A stretch of DNA of 64,000 nucleotides from Klebsiella pneumoniae. Its GTDB lineage: Bacteria > Pseudomonadota > Gammaproteobacteria > Eutrophobiales > Eutrophobiaceae. Position numbers and translations under genes: made by a program. Shown one piece after another: positions 52,547 to 61,907 of the stretch. The stretch spans positions 1 through 64,000 of the forward strand of contig CAMDWI010000016.1 of assembly GCA_945878555.1 (NCBI GenBank). The letters are read 5' to 3'. The stretch's first letter is position 1. Every line of letters starts with the position of its first letter. The notes beneath the pieces were generated by a model. That model ran no database searches, was not told the origin of the DNA, and saw only the letters and a program-made list of their open reading frames with translations.

Positions 52547-52992
52547 TGACAGAAGTTGTGGAGATTTTTACCGACGGGGCATGCCGTGGCAACCCCGGCC
52601 CGGGTGGATGGGGTGCCGTATTGCGGTACAAGGGCACCGAAAAGGATTTGTGCGGTGCCGAAGCCGATACCACCAACAACCGTATGGAACTGACAGCGGC
52701 CATCAAGGCGCTGGAGTCGCTGAAACGGCGTTGCCGTGTCAAATTGACCACCGATTCGGTTTATGTCAAAAGTGGCATTACCGAGTGGATGCACCGCTGG
52801 AAGCAGAAGGGCTGGAAGACGGCGGACAAAAAGCCGGTCAAGAATATTGACCTGTGGCAGCAGTTGGATCAGGTAACACTGCAACATGATATTGAATGGC
52901 ACTGGGTCAAGGGGCACAGTGGCCATCGTGAAAATGATCGTGCCGATGCACTGGCCAATCTGGCCATCGACACGATGTTGAACAGGAGATAA
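52546..52992 (+). CDS. rnhA: Ribonuclease HI
   Basis: 148 residues. Catalytic D-E-D-D set visible: D in [19 protein letters not shown] in [13 protein letters not shown] in [11 protein letters not shown], and last D in [11 protein letters not shown]; the basic handle is [18 protein letters not shown]. Degrades RNA in RNA-DNA hybrids. Overlaps yafS by one base and is followed by dnaQ after two bases, an operon. Confidence 0.97.
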   Translation: MTEVVEIFTDGACRGNPGPGGWGAVLRYKGTEKDLCGAEADTTNNRMELTAAIKALESLKRRCRVKLTTDSVYVKSGITEWMHRWKQKGWKTADKKPVKNIDLWQQLDQVTLQHDIEWHWVKGHSGHRENDRADALANLAIDTMLNRR

Positions 52993-52994
52993 CC

Positions 52995-53702
52995 GTGACA
53001 GGCAGACAAATTATACTTGATACGGAGACAACCGGTCTGGAACCGGGGGACGGTCACCGGATCATTGAAATCGGGTGTGTGGAAATCAGGAACCGGCGCA
53101 AGTCCGAGCGTATGTTTCACCAGTATCTTAATCCACATCGGCTCATTGATGACGGCGCGTTTGAAGTCCACGGTATCAGTAATGAGTTCCTCGTCGACAA
53201 ACCGGTATTTGCTGATATCGCCCAGGATCTGATTGATTTTATCCGTGATAGCGAGGTGATTATCCACAACGCCCCGTTTGACGTCGCCTTCATCAATGCC
53301 GAACTGAAGCTGCTTGGCAAGAAGTGGGGCAAGCTGGAAGACTACTGCCGGATTACCGATACTCTGGTGATGGCAAGGGAGCTGCATCCTGGTCAGAAAA
53401 ACAGTCTGGATGCGCTGTGTAGCCGGTACCAGATAGACAATTCACAACGCGATCTGCATGGTGCATTGCTGGACGCACAGATATTGCTGGATGTTTACCT
53501 GGCGATGACGGGTGGGCAGGGCAGCCTGTCTCTGGAGAACGAACAGACCTCGGTGGACGGTAATGTCATACACAAGTTGCTGGTCCGTGACCGGGGGGCA
53601 TTGAGAACGATTGCACCTACTGCGGAGGAAGCGCAGGCCCACCAGCTGCGTCTGGAGGCTATTAACAAGGACAGCGGCGGCAAGTGTATCTGGCTGACAT
53701 AG
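52995..53702 (+). CDS. dnaQ: DNA polymerase III epsilon (proofreading exonuclease)
   Basis: 235 residues from GTG 52995, with AGGAG just before. DEDDh exonuclease: ExoI ILDTETTGLEPGDGHRIIEI, ExoII HNAPFDVAFINAEL, ExoIII LHGALLDAQILLDVYLAM. The C-terminal tail (from about 185) would bind the alpha subunit. Located in yafS-rnhA-dnaQ order, the same as in enterics. Confidence 0.97.
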   Translation: MTGRQIILDTETTGLEPGDGHRIIEIGCVEIRNRRKSERMFHQYLNPHRLIDDGAFEVHGISNEFLVDKPVFADIAQDLIDFIRDSEVIIHNAPFDVAFINAELKLLGKKWGKLEDYCRITDTLVMARELHPGQKNSLDALCSRYQIDNSQRDLHGALLDAQILLDVYLAMTGGQGSLSLENEQTSVDGNVIHKLLVRDRGALRTIAPTAEEAQAHQLRLEAINKDSGGKCIWLT

Positions 53703-53755
53703 CCCACCGCAGACTGTGCCCTTGGTTGTTATGAGTGTTCCACAAATCCACGATC

Positions 53756-53879
53756 GTTCAGATTTGGCGCTTGAATATTATTGTGGCAGACCGTTAGCCG
53801 CATGGATGCGGCGCCCGAGCGTACATGGATGTATTCACAGCGTGTCTGGAACGATAATATTCAAGTGCCGAATCTGAAC
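53756..53879 (+). repeat. Foldback element copy E (short core, 27-base variable arms)
   Basis: In the convergent gap between dnaQ and grxD. Arms 53756-53782 and 53853-53879 are 27 bases with GTTCAGA/TCTGAAC outer ends; the three differences are all U.G or G.U on this strand. Inner ends GTGGCAGAC (53783-53791; others have GTGACAGAC) and GTCTGGAAC (53844-53852). Confidence 0.88.
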
Positions 53880-53905
53880 AGGAGTGCGGGAAAAAATTAA
53901 TCAGT

Positions 53906-54223
53906 TCAGGATTTTGCCACTGAACTGACCATCTGCTGCAACTCACCGCGTTGATACAGATCCAGCACAATGTCACACCCACCCACCAGTTCACCATTGA
54001 TAAATATCTGCGGGAAGGTCGGCCAGTTCGAGATAGAAGGCAGGGTCTGGCGTACGTCAGGGTTGGCGAGCACATCGACATAGGCAAAATCAGCCTTGCA
54101 TGCCTTTAATGCCTGCGATGCCTGCATCGAAAAGCCACATTGTGGCATCTCGGGACTACCCTTCATAAAGATGACGATTGGGTTATCCTTGAGGGTCTGG
54201 TTAATCAGTTCAACTGTTTCCAC
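53906..54223 (-). CDS. grxD: Monothiol glutaredoxin Grx4
   Basis: 105 residues with CGFS active site (MPQCGFSMQASQAL) and the GGCDI glutathione/Fe-S motif near the C-terminus (GELVGGCDIVLDLYQ). Monothiol CGFS glutaredoxins carry [2Fe-2S] clusters with glutathione, often with BolA. GTG start at 54223 with GAGG seven bases ahead. Monocistronic, convergent with dnaQ. Confidence 0.95.
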   Translation of the reverse strand: METVELINQTLKDNPIVIFMKGSPEMPQCGFSMQASQALKACKADFAYVDVLANPDVRQTLPSISNWPTFPQIFINGELVGGCDIVLDLYQRGELQQMVSSVAKS

Positions 54224-54408
54224 TGTAGTACCTCGGTTTAAAATAACTTAGTAAATAACTAGGGTATTAGTATAGCGCTTCCGGAATTTATATTAAAGAG
54301 ACCTTTGTCCAGAGCGAAAGCCTGTTGTAGACTCTGCGGGCGGCTGTTACCGATCCGGGCAGAGGGTATCTGGTCAGATTGACAGGTGAAAGCACGCAAC
54401 TACCGCAG

Positions 54409-54530
54409 TATAATAAAACATACATTATGTATAGTCACGAATGCAGTATCCCTGTTTAACCTGCAGTAACAGGAACAGGGTCGAGAGGAAACAGGTATCA
54501 AGCCCGGCAGCAGGCCGGGCTTCTTTTTTT
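54409..54530 (+). ncRNA. Possible argD leader / attenuator RNA
   Basis: A perfect TATAAT at 54409-54414 is followed by about 110 bases ending in a strong terminator (54499-54530) only 36 bases before argD. No plus-strand gene precedes it, so the terminator either ends a small RNA or attenuates argD. An internal hairpin is CCCTGTT (54450-54456) with AACAGGG (54474-54480). AACAGGG recurs after the terminator (54534-54540), which offers an alternative pairing. The best -35 match (TTGACA, 54379-54384) is 24 bases away, so the promoter is uncertain. A short ORF MYSHECSIPV begins at 54427 and has no arginine codons. Confidence 0.4.
54499..54530 (+). terminator. Rho-independent terminator in the argD leader
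   Basis: AAGCCCGGC pairs with GCCGGGCTT, followed by seven T. It lies 36 bases upstream of the argD start codon and after no plus-strand gene. Confidence 0.92.
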
Positions 54531-54565
54531 GGGAACAGGGATTATTATTCAGGGTATGTAATCAG

Positions 54566-55741
54566 ATGAGTCATGCAGTGATGGAGACATATAAACGGTT
54601 ACCGGTAGCGTTTGAAACCGGATCAGGTGCCTGGTTGACGGACACTCATGGCAAGCGCTATCTGGATGCACTGGCCGGTATCGCCGTGTGCGGGCTGGGA
54701 CATGCCCATCCGGCTGTTGAACAGGCCGTGGCTCGCCAGGCGGGCCGGTTGATTCATACCTCGAACCTGTACCAGATCCCGCTGCAGGAAAATCTGGCAG
54801 AACAGCTGTGTGAAGTATCAGGGCTGGACAGGGTGTTCTTTTGTAATTCCGGTGCCGAGGCGAACGAGGCGGCGATCAAGATTTGCCGGCGCTATGCCCA
54901 CGCAAAGGGCATCAGCTCTCCAAAAATCATTGTAATGAACGGCAGTTTTCATGGCAGGACGCTGGCGACATTAACAGCGACGGGTAATCCGAAGGTCAAG
55001 GTCGGGTTTGAACCACTGGTAGAGGGTTTCATCCATGTAGACTACAACAATTTCGCCGCCGTCGAACAGGTATGTAACGATAACAAGGATGTCATCGCCG
55101 TCATGCTGGAACCGGTTCAGGGAGAAGGTGGTGTGGTAGTGCCGGATCCCGGATATCTGAAAAAAATTGCCGGACTCTGTCGCGATCGCGGGCTGCTGCT
55201 GGTACTGGATGAAGTGCAGACCGGCATGTGCCGGACGGGCAAATGGTTTGCATTCCAGCATGAAGGCATCTTGCCGGATGTGATGACCTTGTCCAAATCC
55301 CTGGGTAACGGCGTACCGATTGGAGCCTGTCTGGCACGGGAGCACGCGTCTGCACCGATGACGGCGGGTAGCCACGGGACCACCTTTGGTGGTAATCCAC
55401 TGGCCGCCAGTGCAGCACTGGCGGTGATCGCCAGTTTGAAGCAGGATCGGCTGGATCAACGCGCCGCTGAACTGGGCGCCAGGATGCTGGACGGCTTCAG
55501 GAAAAATCTTGCCGGGGTGAATGGTGTTCGCCAGATCCGCGGAATGGGTCTGATGCTGGGAATTGAGCTGGAGCAAAATTGCGCAGAGTTGGTGCTGACC
55601 GGATTGCAGCAGAACATTCTGATTAATGTCACAGCGGACAAGGTAATCCGCCTGTTACCGCCGCTCATCATCAGTGACGCCGAGGCGGATCAGATAGTCT
55701 CAACCGTGACCGGCCTGGTCCTGACCATGCTGAAGGGATGA
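54566..55741 (+). CDS. argD: Acetylornithine/succinyldiaminopimelate aminotransferase
   Basis: 391 residues, class III PLP aminotransferase. [54 protein letters not shown] lysine in [15 protein letters not shown], and [13 protein letters not shown]. Makes N-acetylornithine in arginine synthesis and can serve in lysine synthesis. Overlaps argF by four bases (ATGA). The leader carries a terminator, suggesting control by premature termination. Confidence 0.95.
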   Translation: MSHAVMETYKRLPVAFETGSGAWLTDTHGKRYLDALAGIAVCGLGHAHPAVEQAVARQAGRLIHTSNLYQIPLQENLAEQLCEVSGLDRVFFCNSGAEANEAAIKICRRYAHAKGISSPKIIVMNGSFHGRTLATLTATGNPKVKVGFEPLVEGFIHVDYNNFAAVEQVCNDNKDVIAVMLEPVQGEGGVVVPDPGYLKKIAGLCRDRGLLLVLDEVQTGMCRTGKWFAFQHEGILPDVMTLSKSLGNGVPIGACLAREHASAPMTAGSHGTTFGGNPLAASAALAVIASLKQDRLDQRAAELGARMLDGFRKNLAGVNGVRQIRGMGLMLGIELEQNCAELVLTGLQQNILINVTADKVIRLLPPLIISDAEADQIVSTVTGLVLTMLKG

Positions 55742-56658
55742 TGACGGTGGCGAGCAGACATTTTCTGACACTGCAGGACATGGAACGCGATGAATTGCTC
55801 GCGGTTATCCGGCGTGCGCAGCAACTCAAACAGGACATGAAACAGGGCAGACTGACACCTTCGTTGCCCGGCCGTGTGCTGGCGATGATCTTTGAAAAAT
55901 CATCGACCCGGACCCGCGTCTCGTTTGAAACAGCCATCGCCCATCTGGGCGGACATGCGATATTTTTGTCTCCACATGATACCCAGCTGGGTCGTGGTGA
56001 ACCGCTGGAAGACACCGCGCGTGTGCTGTCGAAGATGGTTGATTGTGTGATGATACGGACGTTTGCCCATGAGAAACTCGAGCGTTTTGCCGCCTGTTCT
56101 GATGTACCGGTTATTAACGGGTTATCAGATTCATTTCATCCGTGTCAGGTTCTCGCCGATATGCAGACCTGGTTTGAATACCGTGGGGATATACGTGGTA
56201 AAACGGTTGCCTGGCTGGGCGATGGCAATAATGTATGCCAGACCTACATCCATGCGGCCCGCATCTTTGATTTCAGGCTGGTGATTGCCTGTCCTGATAC
56301 ACACCGCCCGGACCCGGATGTTGTTCTAGGCGCAGCTGATTATGTCGAGATTACCGAAGACCCGGAGCTGGCCGCCAGAAATGCCGATCTGGTTGTCACA
56401 GATGTGTGGGCCAGTATGGGCCAGGAACAGGAGCAGGAGTCACGTGCAAAAATATTCAGTCCCTATCAGGTCAACCAGGCAATGATGTCGCTGGCCGCAA
56501 GCGATGCCCTGTTCATGCATTGCCTGCCTGCCCACCGTGGTGACGAGGTAACATCCGAAGTGCTGGATGGGCCGCAAAGCGTCGTCTGGGAAGAGGCCGG
56601 TAATCGTCTGCATTCACAGAAGGCATTGCTGGAATTGCTGCTTGGTACAAATCGCTGA
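55738..56658 (+). CDS. argF: Ornithine carbamoyltransferase
   Basis: 306 residues. Carbamoyl-phosphate motif [10 protein letters not shown], ornithine-side [10 protein letters not shown], and [18 protein letters not shown]. Converts ornithine plus carbamoyl phosphate to citrulline. It shares ATGA with argD, giving an argDF operon. The 166-base gap downstream holds no obvious terminator. Confidence 0.96.
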   Translation: MMTVASRHFLTLQDMERDELLAVIRRAQQLKQDMKQGRLTPSLPGRVLAMIFEKSSTRTRVSFETAIAHLGGHAIFLSPHDTQLGRGEPLEDTARVLSKMVDCVMIRTFAHEKLERFAACSDVPVINGLSDSFHPCQVLADMQTWFEYRGDIRGKTVAWLGDGNNVCQTYIHAARIFDFRLVIACPDTHRPDPDVVLGAADYVEITEDPELAARNADLVVTDVWASMGQEQEQESRAKIFSPYQVNQAMMSLAASDALFMHCLPAHRGDEVTSEVLDGPQSVVWEEAGNRLHSQKALLELLLGTNR

Positions 56659-56824
56659 GCATTTACAGTAATCTGTCCGGCCCTCTCTCGTTGCCAGTCG
56701 CGGGTGGCTGGTATACCATTCGAAACTTGTCAGTTATATAAAACGTGCAGGCAATTATTTATCATTTCCTTACCGGATTTTTCATGTTTCACCAGCGATC
56801 TGTAACGAGTGACCAGCGACCAGT

Positions 56825-57577
56825 ATGCATTTTCTTCTGAGTAATGATGACGGGTACCAGGCCCCCGGTCTGGAGGCACTGGCCCGTGCCATCTCCACAC
56901 TGGGTGAGATTACCGTAGTTGCGCCTGACCGTGATCGCAGTGCCGCCAGCAATTCACTGACACTGGATACGCCATTGTCGGTACGAACAGCACCGAACGG
57001 ATTTCGCTATGTAAACGGAACGCCTACCGATTGTGTGCATCTGGCCATTACCGGTTTGCTCGACCGGGAGCCGGATATGGTCATCAGCGGGATCAATTCC
57101 GGTGCCAACCTCGGTGATGATGTGTTGTATTCCGGTACAGTCGCCGCCGCGATGGAAGGGCGCTTTCTCGGTCGACCGGCAGTTGCAGTGTCGCTGGCAT
57201 CGACTGATCCGGTGCATTATGAAGTAGCCGCAACACTGGTTGCCCGGCTGATCAAAAGCATGCTCACACAATCCTTGCCTTCGGATCTGTTATTGAACAT
57301 CAATATCCCGGATCGGGACTATCAGGACCTCAATCAATGGGAAGTAACCCGGCTGGGCAAGCGCCATAAATCTGAGGCCTCGGTCAGAATGAAAGATCCC
57401 AAAGGTCGTGAGGTTTTCTGGATAGGACCTGCCGGCCCTGGCAACGATGTGGGTCCCGGAACCGACTTTCACGCCATCCGCAACGGTAATATTTCTGTGA
57501 CTCCATTGCAGTTCGATTTGACCCGGTACGATATCCTTGAAGATGCCGCCGCCTGGGTCAGCCCGCTGACGATTTAA
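56825..57577 (+). CDS. surE: 5'-nucleotidase / survival protein SurE
   Basis: 250 residues. Start MHFLLSNDDGYQAPGLEAL with the SNDDG metal motif, APDRDRSAASNSLT, GTPTDCVHLA, and SGINSGANLGDDVLYSGTV. Hydrolyses nucleoside monophosphates and short polyphosphate. First of surE-pcm-nlpD-rpoS, the standard gammaproteobacterial stationary-phase cluster. Overlaps pcm by one base (TAATG). Confidence 0.97.
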   Translation: MHFLLSNDDGYQAPGLEALARAISTLGEITVVAPDRDRSAASNSLTLDTPLSVRTAPNGFRYVNGTPTDCVHLAITGLLDREPDMVISGINSGANLGDDVLYSGTVAAAMEGRFLGRPAVAVSLASTDPVHYEVAATLVARLIKSMLTQSLPSDLLLNINIPDRDYQDLNQWEVTRLGKRHKSEASVRMKDPKGREVFWIGPAGPGNDVGPGTDFHAIRNGNISVTPLQFDLTRYDILEDAAAWVSPLTI

Positions 57578-58239
57578 TGAACATCAAGCATCAGGGCATA
57601 GGTATGACATCCCAGCGGGCGCGGAATCGTCTGGTGGAGCAATTGAGAAAAATGGGTATACAGTCCGAGCCGATACTTGAGGCTATTCGAAATACCCCAC
57701 GTCATATCTTTGTCGACGAGGCATTGTCCAGCCGCGCCTATGACAATACAGCATTGCCGATAGGTTATAACCAGACCATCTCCCAGCCCTATATTGTGGC
57801 ACGTATGACCGAGGCGCTGCTCGAAAACAAGACCGAGCTGCAAAACGTACTCGAAATCGGTACCGGTTGCGGCTACCAGACGGTTATTCTGACCAAATTT
57901 GCGAAACAGGTTTCTACAATAGAACGGATAGATGCGCTGTTGACCAAGGCGAGGGAAAGATTTTATACACTGAAATGCCGGAATGTGCGTGCCCGAAACG
58001 GGGATGGTAATCTGGGCTGGCCCGAATACGCGCCGTATGATGGCATCCTGGTGGCAGCCGCCCCGACAGGGATACCCAAACAGCTGGTGGAACAACTTTC
58101 CGTCAATGGCAGACTGGTGATTCCAGTAGGCAAGACCGGTGAGCAATCATTGTTACTGATAACCCGTACTGAAAACGGGTTTACCGAACGACGGCTTGAT
58201 TCGGTCAGTTTTGTACCGATGATGGAAGGAATAGGTTAA
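57577..58239 (+). CDS. pcm: Protein-L-isoaspartate O-methyltransferase
   Basis: 220 residues. SAM motif LEIGTGCGYQTVIL, N-terminal IRNTPRHIFVDEALSSRAYDN, IGYNQTISQPYIVARM, and YDGILVAAAPTGIPKQLVEQL. Repairs isoaspartyl residues in aged proteins. Starts on the last base of the surE stop; nlpD follows after nine bases. Confidence 0.97.
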   Translation: MNIKHQGIGMTSQRARNRLVEQLRKMGIQSEPILEAIRNTPRHIFVDEALSSRAYDNTALPIGYNQTISQPYIVARMTEALLENKTELQNVLEIGTGCGYQTVILTKFAKQVSTIERIDALLTKARERFYTLKCRNVRARNGDGNLGWPEYAPYDGILVAAAPTGIPKQLVEQLSVNGRLVIPVGKTGEQSLLLITRTENGFTERRLDSVSFVPMMEGIG

Positions 58240-58248
58240 TTACTACTC

Positions 58249-59148
58249 ATGTTGATGCATAGTAAAAAAGTCAGGTTTGCCGGTACCGTGTTTTACTGCG
58301 CCGCACTGGGAGGATGTTTTACCACCACCGAGGCGCCGGTTGACAGTCGGCCAACGGACAGCGCCTATCGCGCCGCGCCGGTTTCAGGCTACAGTTATGA
58401 ACCGGAGCCGGTTACGCGGGGATTTCATCAGGTCATCGCGGGAGATACGTTGTATTCCATCTCCTGGCGTTATGGGCTGGACTATCGTGATATCGCAACC
58501 TGGAACGATATATCAGGTAACTATGTTATTTATCCTGGACAAAAGCTGAATCTGGTTCCGCCAGCAGGCGCCGCCGTGGTCAGACCACTCAGGGAAGAAC
58601 CTGTAGCGAAGGCGTATGCGCTGGAAGATCCTGCGGCAATACCGCGTGCCAATCCAGGCCAGCTCATCATAGAAGACCTGAAGCAGAAACCGGCGACTCC
58701 ACCATCACAGCCTGCACCGGTGGCGACGGCACCGGTAAAACCCGAACCGGTTAAAAACCAGCCGGTACTGAATCAGACCGGGTTCAGCTGGCGCTGGCCG
58801 ACGACGGGTGAGGTACTGCATTCAAATTCACCGGTCGCGCAAAAGGGCCTCGACATTGCCGGTCGTGAAGGCCAGCAGATCCAGGCGGCGGCCAACGGTG
58901 TGGTCGTCTACAGCGGCAGTGGACTTTTGGGGTATGGTAAGCTTATTATCGTCAAACATAACGAGACTTACCTGAGTGCATACGCGCATAACCAGATGAT
59001 ACAGGTGAAGGAAGGCGATACGGTCAATGCTGGACAGGTCATCGGTACGATGGGCAAGAGTACGAAGGGGCAGCCACTGCTGCATTTCGAGATACGCAAG
59101 GACGGTAAACCGGTTGATCCCTTGCAATATTTACCGGCCAGATCATGA
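58249..59148 (+). CDS. nlpD: NlpD-like LysM/M23 lipoprotein
   Basis: 299 residues. Lipoprotein signal with GGC lipobox (AALGGCFTTT), a LysM domain (about 60-105: HQVIAGDTLYSISWRYGLDYRD), a proline/lysine-rich linker, and a C-terminal M23/LytM domain (about 178-295: GLDIAGREGQQIQAAANGVVVYSG ... GQPLLHFEIRKDG). The LytM domain lacks the first Zn-binding histidine (HxxxD-type site reads KGLDIAG), so like E. coli NlpD it probably activates an amidase rather than cutting itself. ATG 58255 is an alternative start. rpoS follows after 15 bases. Confidence 0.93.
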   Translation: MLMHSKKVRFAGTVFYCAALGGCFTTTEAPVDSRPTDSAYRAAPVSGYSYEPEPVTRGFHQVIAGDTLYSISWRYGLDYRDIATWNDISGNYVIYPGQKLNLVPPAGAAVVRPLREEPVAKAYALEDPAAIPRANPGQLIIEDLKQKPATPPSQPAPVATAPVKPEPVKNQPVLNQTGFSWRWPTTGEVLHSNSPVAQKGLDIAGREGQQIQAAANGVVVYSGSGLLGYGKLIIVKHNETYLSAYAHNQMIQVKEGDTVNAGQVIGTMGKSTKGQPLLHFEIRKDGKPVDPLQYLPARS

Positions 59149-59163
59149 CCCCCGATTGATGCC

Positions 59164-60186
59164 ATGCCAGACAAGAAACGGACAGAAGATGAAAATTTCG
59201 ATGAGCCGGCATCACAGGAAGATGATGATGATGCGTATCTGGATGGACCGGACAGCCCTGACGAAATTGAAGACGTTGACGTAACCGCCGAACCGGAACT
59301 CCCACCTGACCCCGATACTGAAATACGTGCCAGGACACTGACTGAAGGTGACCTGGATGCGACCCGGATGTACCTGAACGAAATCGGTTTCTCGCCATTG
59401 CTGACCGCAGAGCAGGAAGTGTATTACTCGCGCAAGGCCCTGCAGGGTGATGAACCCTCAAGAAAGCGCATGATAGAAGGTAATCTGCGCCTGGTCGTCA
59501 AGATAGCACGTCGCTATATGAATCGCGGAATGCCCCTGCTTGATTTGATAGAGGAAGGCAATCTCGGGTTGATGCGCGCAGTCGAAAAATTCAATCCGGA
59601 AAAAGGCTTCCGTTTTTCTACCTACGCCACCTGGTGGATACGCCAGACTATCGAACGCGCAATCATGAACCAGACCAGAACTGTCAGGCTACCCATTCAT
59701 GTCGTCAAGGAGATAAATATATATTTGCGGGCTGCCCGCAAACTCGCCCAGAAACTCGACCGCGAACCGACTCCCGAAGATGTAGCCGAGATGCTGGACC
59801 GCCCGATAGAAGAGGTTAAAAAGATGCTTGGTCTGAACGAACGGGTCAGTTCAATTGGCAGTCAGGGCGGTTATGACCAGGAGAAGTCGCTGCTTGACAC
59901 GATACCAGATGACCATAACCCCGACCCGTCCCTGTTGTTACAAAACAGTGATGTACAGCGCCATATAGAAAACTGGCTGGATCAGCTTACCGACAAGCAG
60001 TGTGCTGTCGTGGAACGCCGGTTTGGATTGCGGGGCCGGGATATCGCTACACTGGAAGAGATCGGGGCTGAACTGGGTGTGACTCGTGAACGGGTCAGAC
60101 AGATCCAGATAGAGGCAATCAAACGGCTCCGTTTTATGTTGCAGCGGGAGGGATTCTCGCTGGAAGCGTTGTTTACTGAAAACTGA
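59164..60186 (+). CDS. rpoS: Stationary-phase sigma factor RpoS
   Basis: 340 residues. Acidic N-terminus, region 1.2 [20 protein letters not shown], region 2 [16 protein letters not shown] and [20 protein letters not shown], region 3 [12 protein letters not shown], region 4 [20 protein letters not shown]. Directs general-stress and stationary-phase transcription. Lies right after nlpD; in relatives the main rpoS promoter is inside nlpD. No 5' regulatory fold was checked. Confidence 0.97.
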   Translation: MPDKKRTEDENFDEPASQEDDDDAYLDGPDSPDEIEDVDVTAEPELPPDPDTEIRARTLTEGDLDATRMYLNEIGFSPLLTAEQEVYYSRKALQGDEPSRKRMIEGNLRLVVKIARRYMNRGMPLLDLIEEGNLGLMRAVEKFNPEKGFRFSTYATWWIRQTIERAIMNQTRTVRLPIHVVKEINIYLRAARKLAQKLDREPTPEDVAEMLDRPIEEVKKMLGLNERVSSIGSQGGYDQEKSLLDTIPDDHNPDPSLLLQNSDVQRHIENWLDQLTDKQCAVVERRFGLRGRDIATLEEIGAELGVTRERVRQIQIEAIKRLRFMLQREGFSLEALFTEN

Positions 60187-60195
60187 TCAGGGGGA

Positions 60196-60576
60196 TTATG
60201 CCGGGAGGCCAATTAGTGCCGCGACGACCTTGCGGTCTTCTCCTGCAATGAAGTTATAGGCTCGGCAGGCAGCGGTGGTATCCATGACCTCAATACCGAT
60301 ATTGCGGGACAGGAAGGCGGCAAGGATCTGCTGGTCAGGAAACTGCAAGCGCTTGCCGGTGCCGAGCAGAACCAGTTCGGGAGCCATTTCGAGCAGCTGC
60401 TGGAAATGCTCCAGTGTCAGATCCGAGGGGTGACGGGGTGGCCAGTTCTCGATAATACAGTCGGGACTGACAATAATACTGTTCTGATAGGCAACTTTAT
60501 TGATCATAATGCCCTCCGCCGAGTAGGACTGAATCAGGTTACGGTCAGCTGCGAGGGTATCAAGTTCGATTTTCAT
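60196..60576 (-). CDS. Mth938-like (DUF498) domain protein
   Basis: 126 residues, the complete Mth938 fold: MKIELDTLAADRNLIQSYSAEGIMINK, SIIVSPDCIIENWPP, APELVLLGTGKRLQFP, and a final GIEVMDTTAACRAYNFIAGEDRKV. Family includes NDUFAF3 relatives; in bacteria the role is undefined, often beside sec or respiration genes. Convergent with rpoS (nine bases) and divergent from adk. Confidence 0.88.
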   Translation of the reverse strand: MKIELDTLAADRNLIQSYSAEGIMINKVAYQNSIIVSPDCIIENWPPRHPSDLTLEHFQQLLEMAPELVLLGTGKRLQFPDQQILAAFLSRNIGIEVMDTTAACRAYNFIAGEDRKVVAALIGLPA

Positions 60577-60638
60577 GGTTTTTTGGCATTTTATTCATTG
60601 GGTAACTGATATTAACAATAATTAACGGGATTTAAATA

Positions 60639-61301
60639 ATGAAAATTATTTTACTGGGGCCGCCGGGAGCGGGCAAAGGTACACAGGCTAACTATATAAA
60701 GCAGGAATTCAATATTCCGCAGATATCGACAGGTGACATCCTGCGCGCCGAAGTCAGGGCAGGTACCCCGCGTGGTGTGGAACTGAAAAAAATCATGGAT
60801 GCAGGCGAACTGGTCTCTGATGAACTGATACTGGATATCATCAAGGTGCGCATAACCGCTGACGACTGCCGGAATGGATATCTGTTTGACGGGTTTCCCC
60901 GGACCGTCGCCCAGGCGGACGGGATGATGACGAATAACATTGATGTCGAGTATGTCGTCGAACTCTGGGTCGATGATGAAGAGATTATTCGTCGCATGAG
61001 TGGACGCAGGATTCATCCACAGTCCGGTCGTTCGTATCATGTGATATTCAATCCACCCAGGCAGGACGGCAGGGATGATATAACCGGTGAACCGCTGATA
61101 CAACGTGATGACGACAGTGAGGCGACCGTCCGTAAACGGCTCCAGATATACCATACACAGACTGCACCTTTGATTCATTACTACTCGGAACGGGCTAACA
61201 CCGGCGGTGCACAGGCACCGAAGTATTTCCGTATAGGTGGTGATGGTGGTGTCGAACAGATACGTGACGCGATATTTTCCAGATTAAAAAACAGTCGTTG
61301 A
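60639..61301 (+). CDS. adk: Adenylate kinase
   Basis: 220 residues. P-loop [16 protein letters not shown]-binding [25 protein letters not shown], and a long LID ([16 protein letters not shown]) without zinc cysteines. Interconverts ATP+AMP and 2 ADP. Monocistronic with an AT-rich region after it that belongs to the next transcript. Confidence 0.97.
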   Translation: MKIILLGPPGAGKGTQANYIKQEFNIPQISTGDILRAEVRAGTPRGVELKKIMDAGELVSDELILDIIKVRITADDCRNGYLFDGFPRTVAQADGMMTNNIDVEYVVELWVDDEEIIRRMSGRRIHPQSGRSYHVIFNPPRQDGRDDITGEPLIQRDDDSEATVRKRLQIYHTQTAPLIHYYSERANTGGAQAPKYFRIGGDGGVEQIRDAIFSRLKNSR

Positions 61302-61455
61302 TTGAAAACAGTGATGAAGATTTTCTGATTTGTATACCTGAAAGGACATGATCAAAGTTGCGTTATTAAGACATGAATGAAGTGTTCAACGTGATGCAGA
61401 GTGAGGATCGGAAAAATCGCCTTTACAGTTTTTTTTCAAAAAGTGCAAAAAAAAA

Positions 61456-61484
61456 TTAGAAAATTTGTAAAACACTACTATAAT
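61456..61484 (+). promoter_or_regulatory. Strong sigma-70-type promoter for the lysine-rich mini-protein
   Basis: TTAGAA (61456-61461), exact 17-base spacer, TATAAT (61479-61484). Long A- and T-tracts just upstream (61431-61455) resemble an UP element. It predicts a leader of about 80 bases ahead of the ATG at 61573. Confidence 0.75.
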
Positions 61485-61572
61485 AGACTTCGAGTTGTAT
61501 TTTTTGTGTTGTTGTTTAGTTGTAAATGTAGTTTAAATTTTCATCCAACAATGTAATAGAGGAGTCAATGTT

Positions 61573-61671
61573 ATGGTCAAGAAGAAAGCAACCAAGAAGA
61601 AAGTAGCAAAGAAAGTAACAAAGAAAGTAACAAAGAAAAAAGTTACCAAGAAAAAAGCTGCAAAGAAATAA
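61573..61671 (+). CDS. Lysine-rich histone-H1-like mini-protein (32 residues)
   Basis: Encodes 32 residues built only from M, V, K, A and T, with 19 lysines in repeated KKVT/KKAA-type blocks. AGAGGAG at 61558-61564 with eight-base spacing and the strong promoter at 61456 make translation likely; the terminator at 61829 closes the unit. The composition matches the tail of H1-like nucleoid proteins in other bacteria, so DNA or RNA binding is expected, but no globular domain exists. A competing ATG at 61568 is out of frame and too close to the ribosome site. Short enough to be missed by standard annotation. Confidence 0.8.
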   Translation: MVKKKATKKKVAKKVTKKVTKKKVTKKKAAKK

Positions 61672-61733
61672 GTACTCGTAGTTTCTCTCCGGACCAGTAC
61701 GTAAACGTATGAAGGCAGGAAGCCAGGGCGGAG

Positions 61734-61818
61734 AAAAAAATCGAGGGGAGAGTAAATTCAGGGTCGGATTTTCGATCAGTAAAAGAACCTGAAAATCAAC
61801 AAGTTAGGTGACTCTCCC
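61734..61818 (+). ncRNA. Structured 3' region of the mini-protein transcript
   Basis: GGGGAGAGT (about 61744-61752) can pair with ACTCTCCC (61811-61818), enclosing GATTTTC opposite GAAAATC and CAGG opposite CCTG as overlapping alternatives. It sits between the mini-protein stop and the terminator. A stable RNA released from, or protecting, this mRNA is possible; only the base-pairing is shown here. Confidence 0.35.
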
Positions 61819-61828
61819 GGATCAATTC

Positions 61829-61857
61829 AAGGCCCCGTTAAACCGGGGCCTTTTTTG
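61829..61857 (+). terminator. Rho-independent terminator of the mini-protein transcript
   Basis: AAGGCCCCG pairs with CGGGGCCTT around TTAAAC, followed by six T. Lies 51 bases upstream of the PBP1B start. Confidence 0.94.
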
Positions 61858-61907
61858 TTTCATCGACAGGATAAGGAACATCTGCATTAGCATCATGTCC
61901 AGAGTCC

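Noticed and set aside
54379-54414. TTGACA/TATAAT as a standard sigma-70 promoter for the argD leader
   Set aside because: The spacer is 24 bases, far from the 17-base optimum; only the -10 is kept as suggestive.
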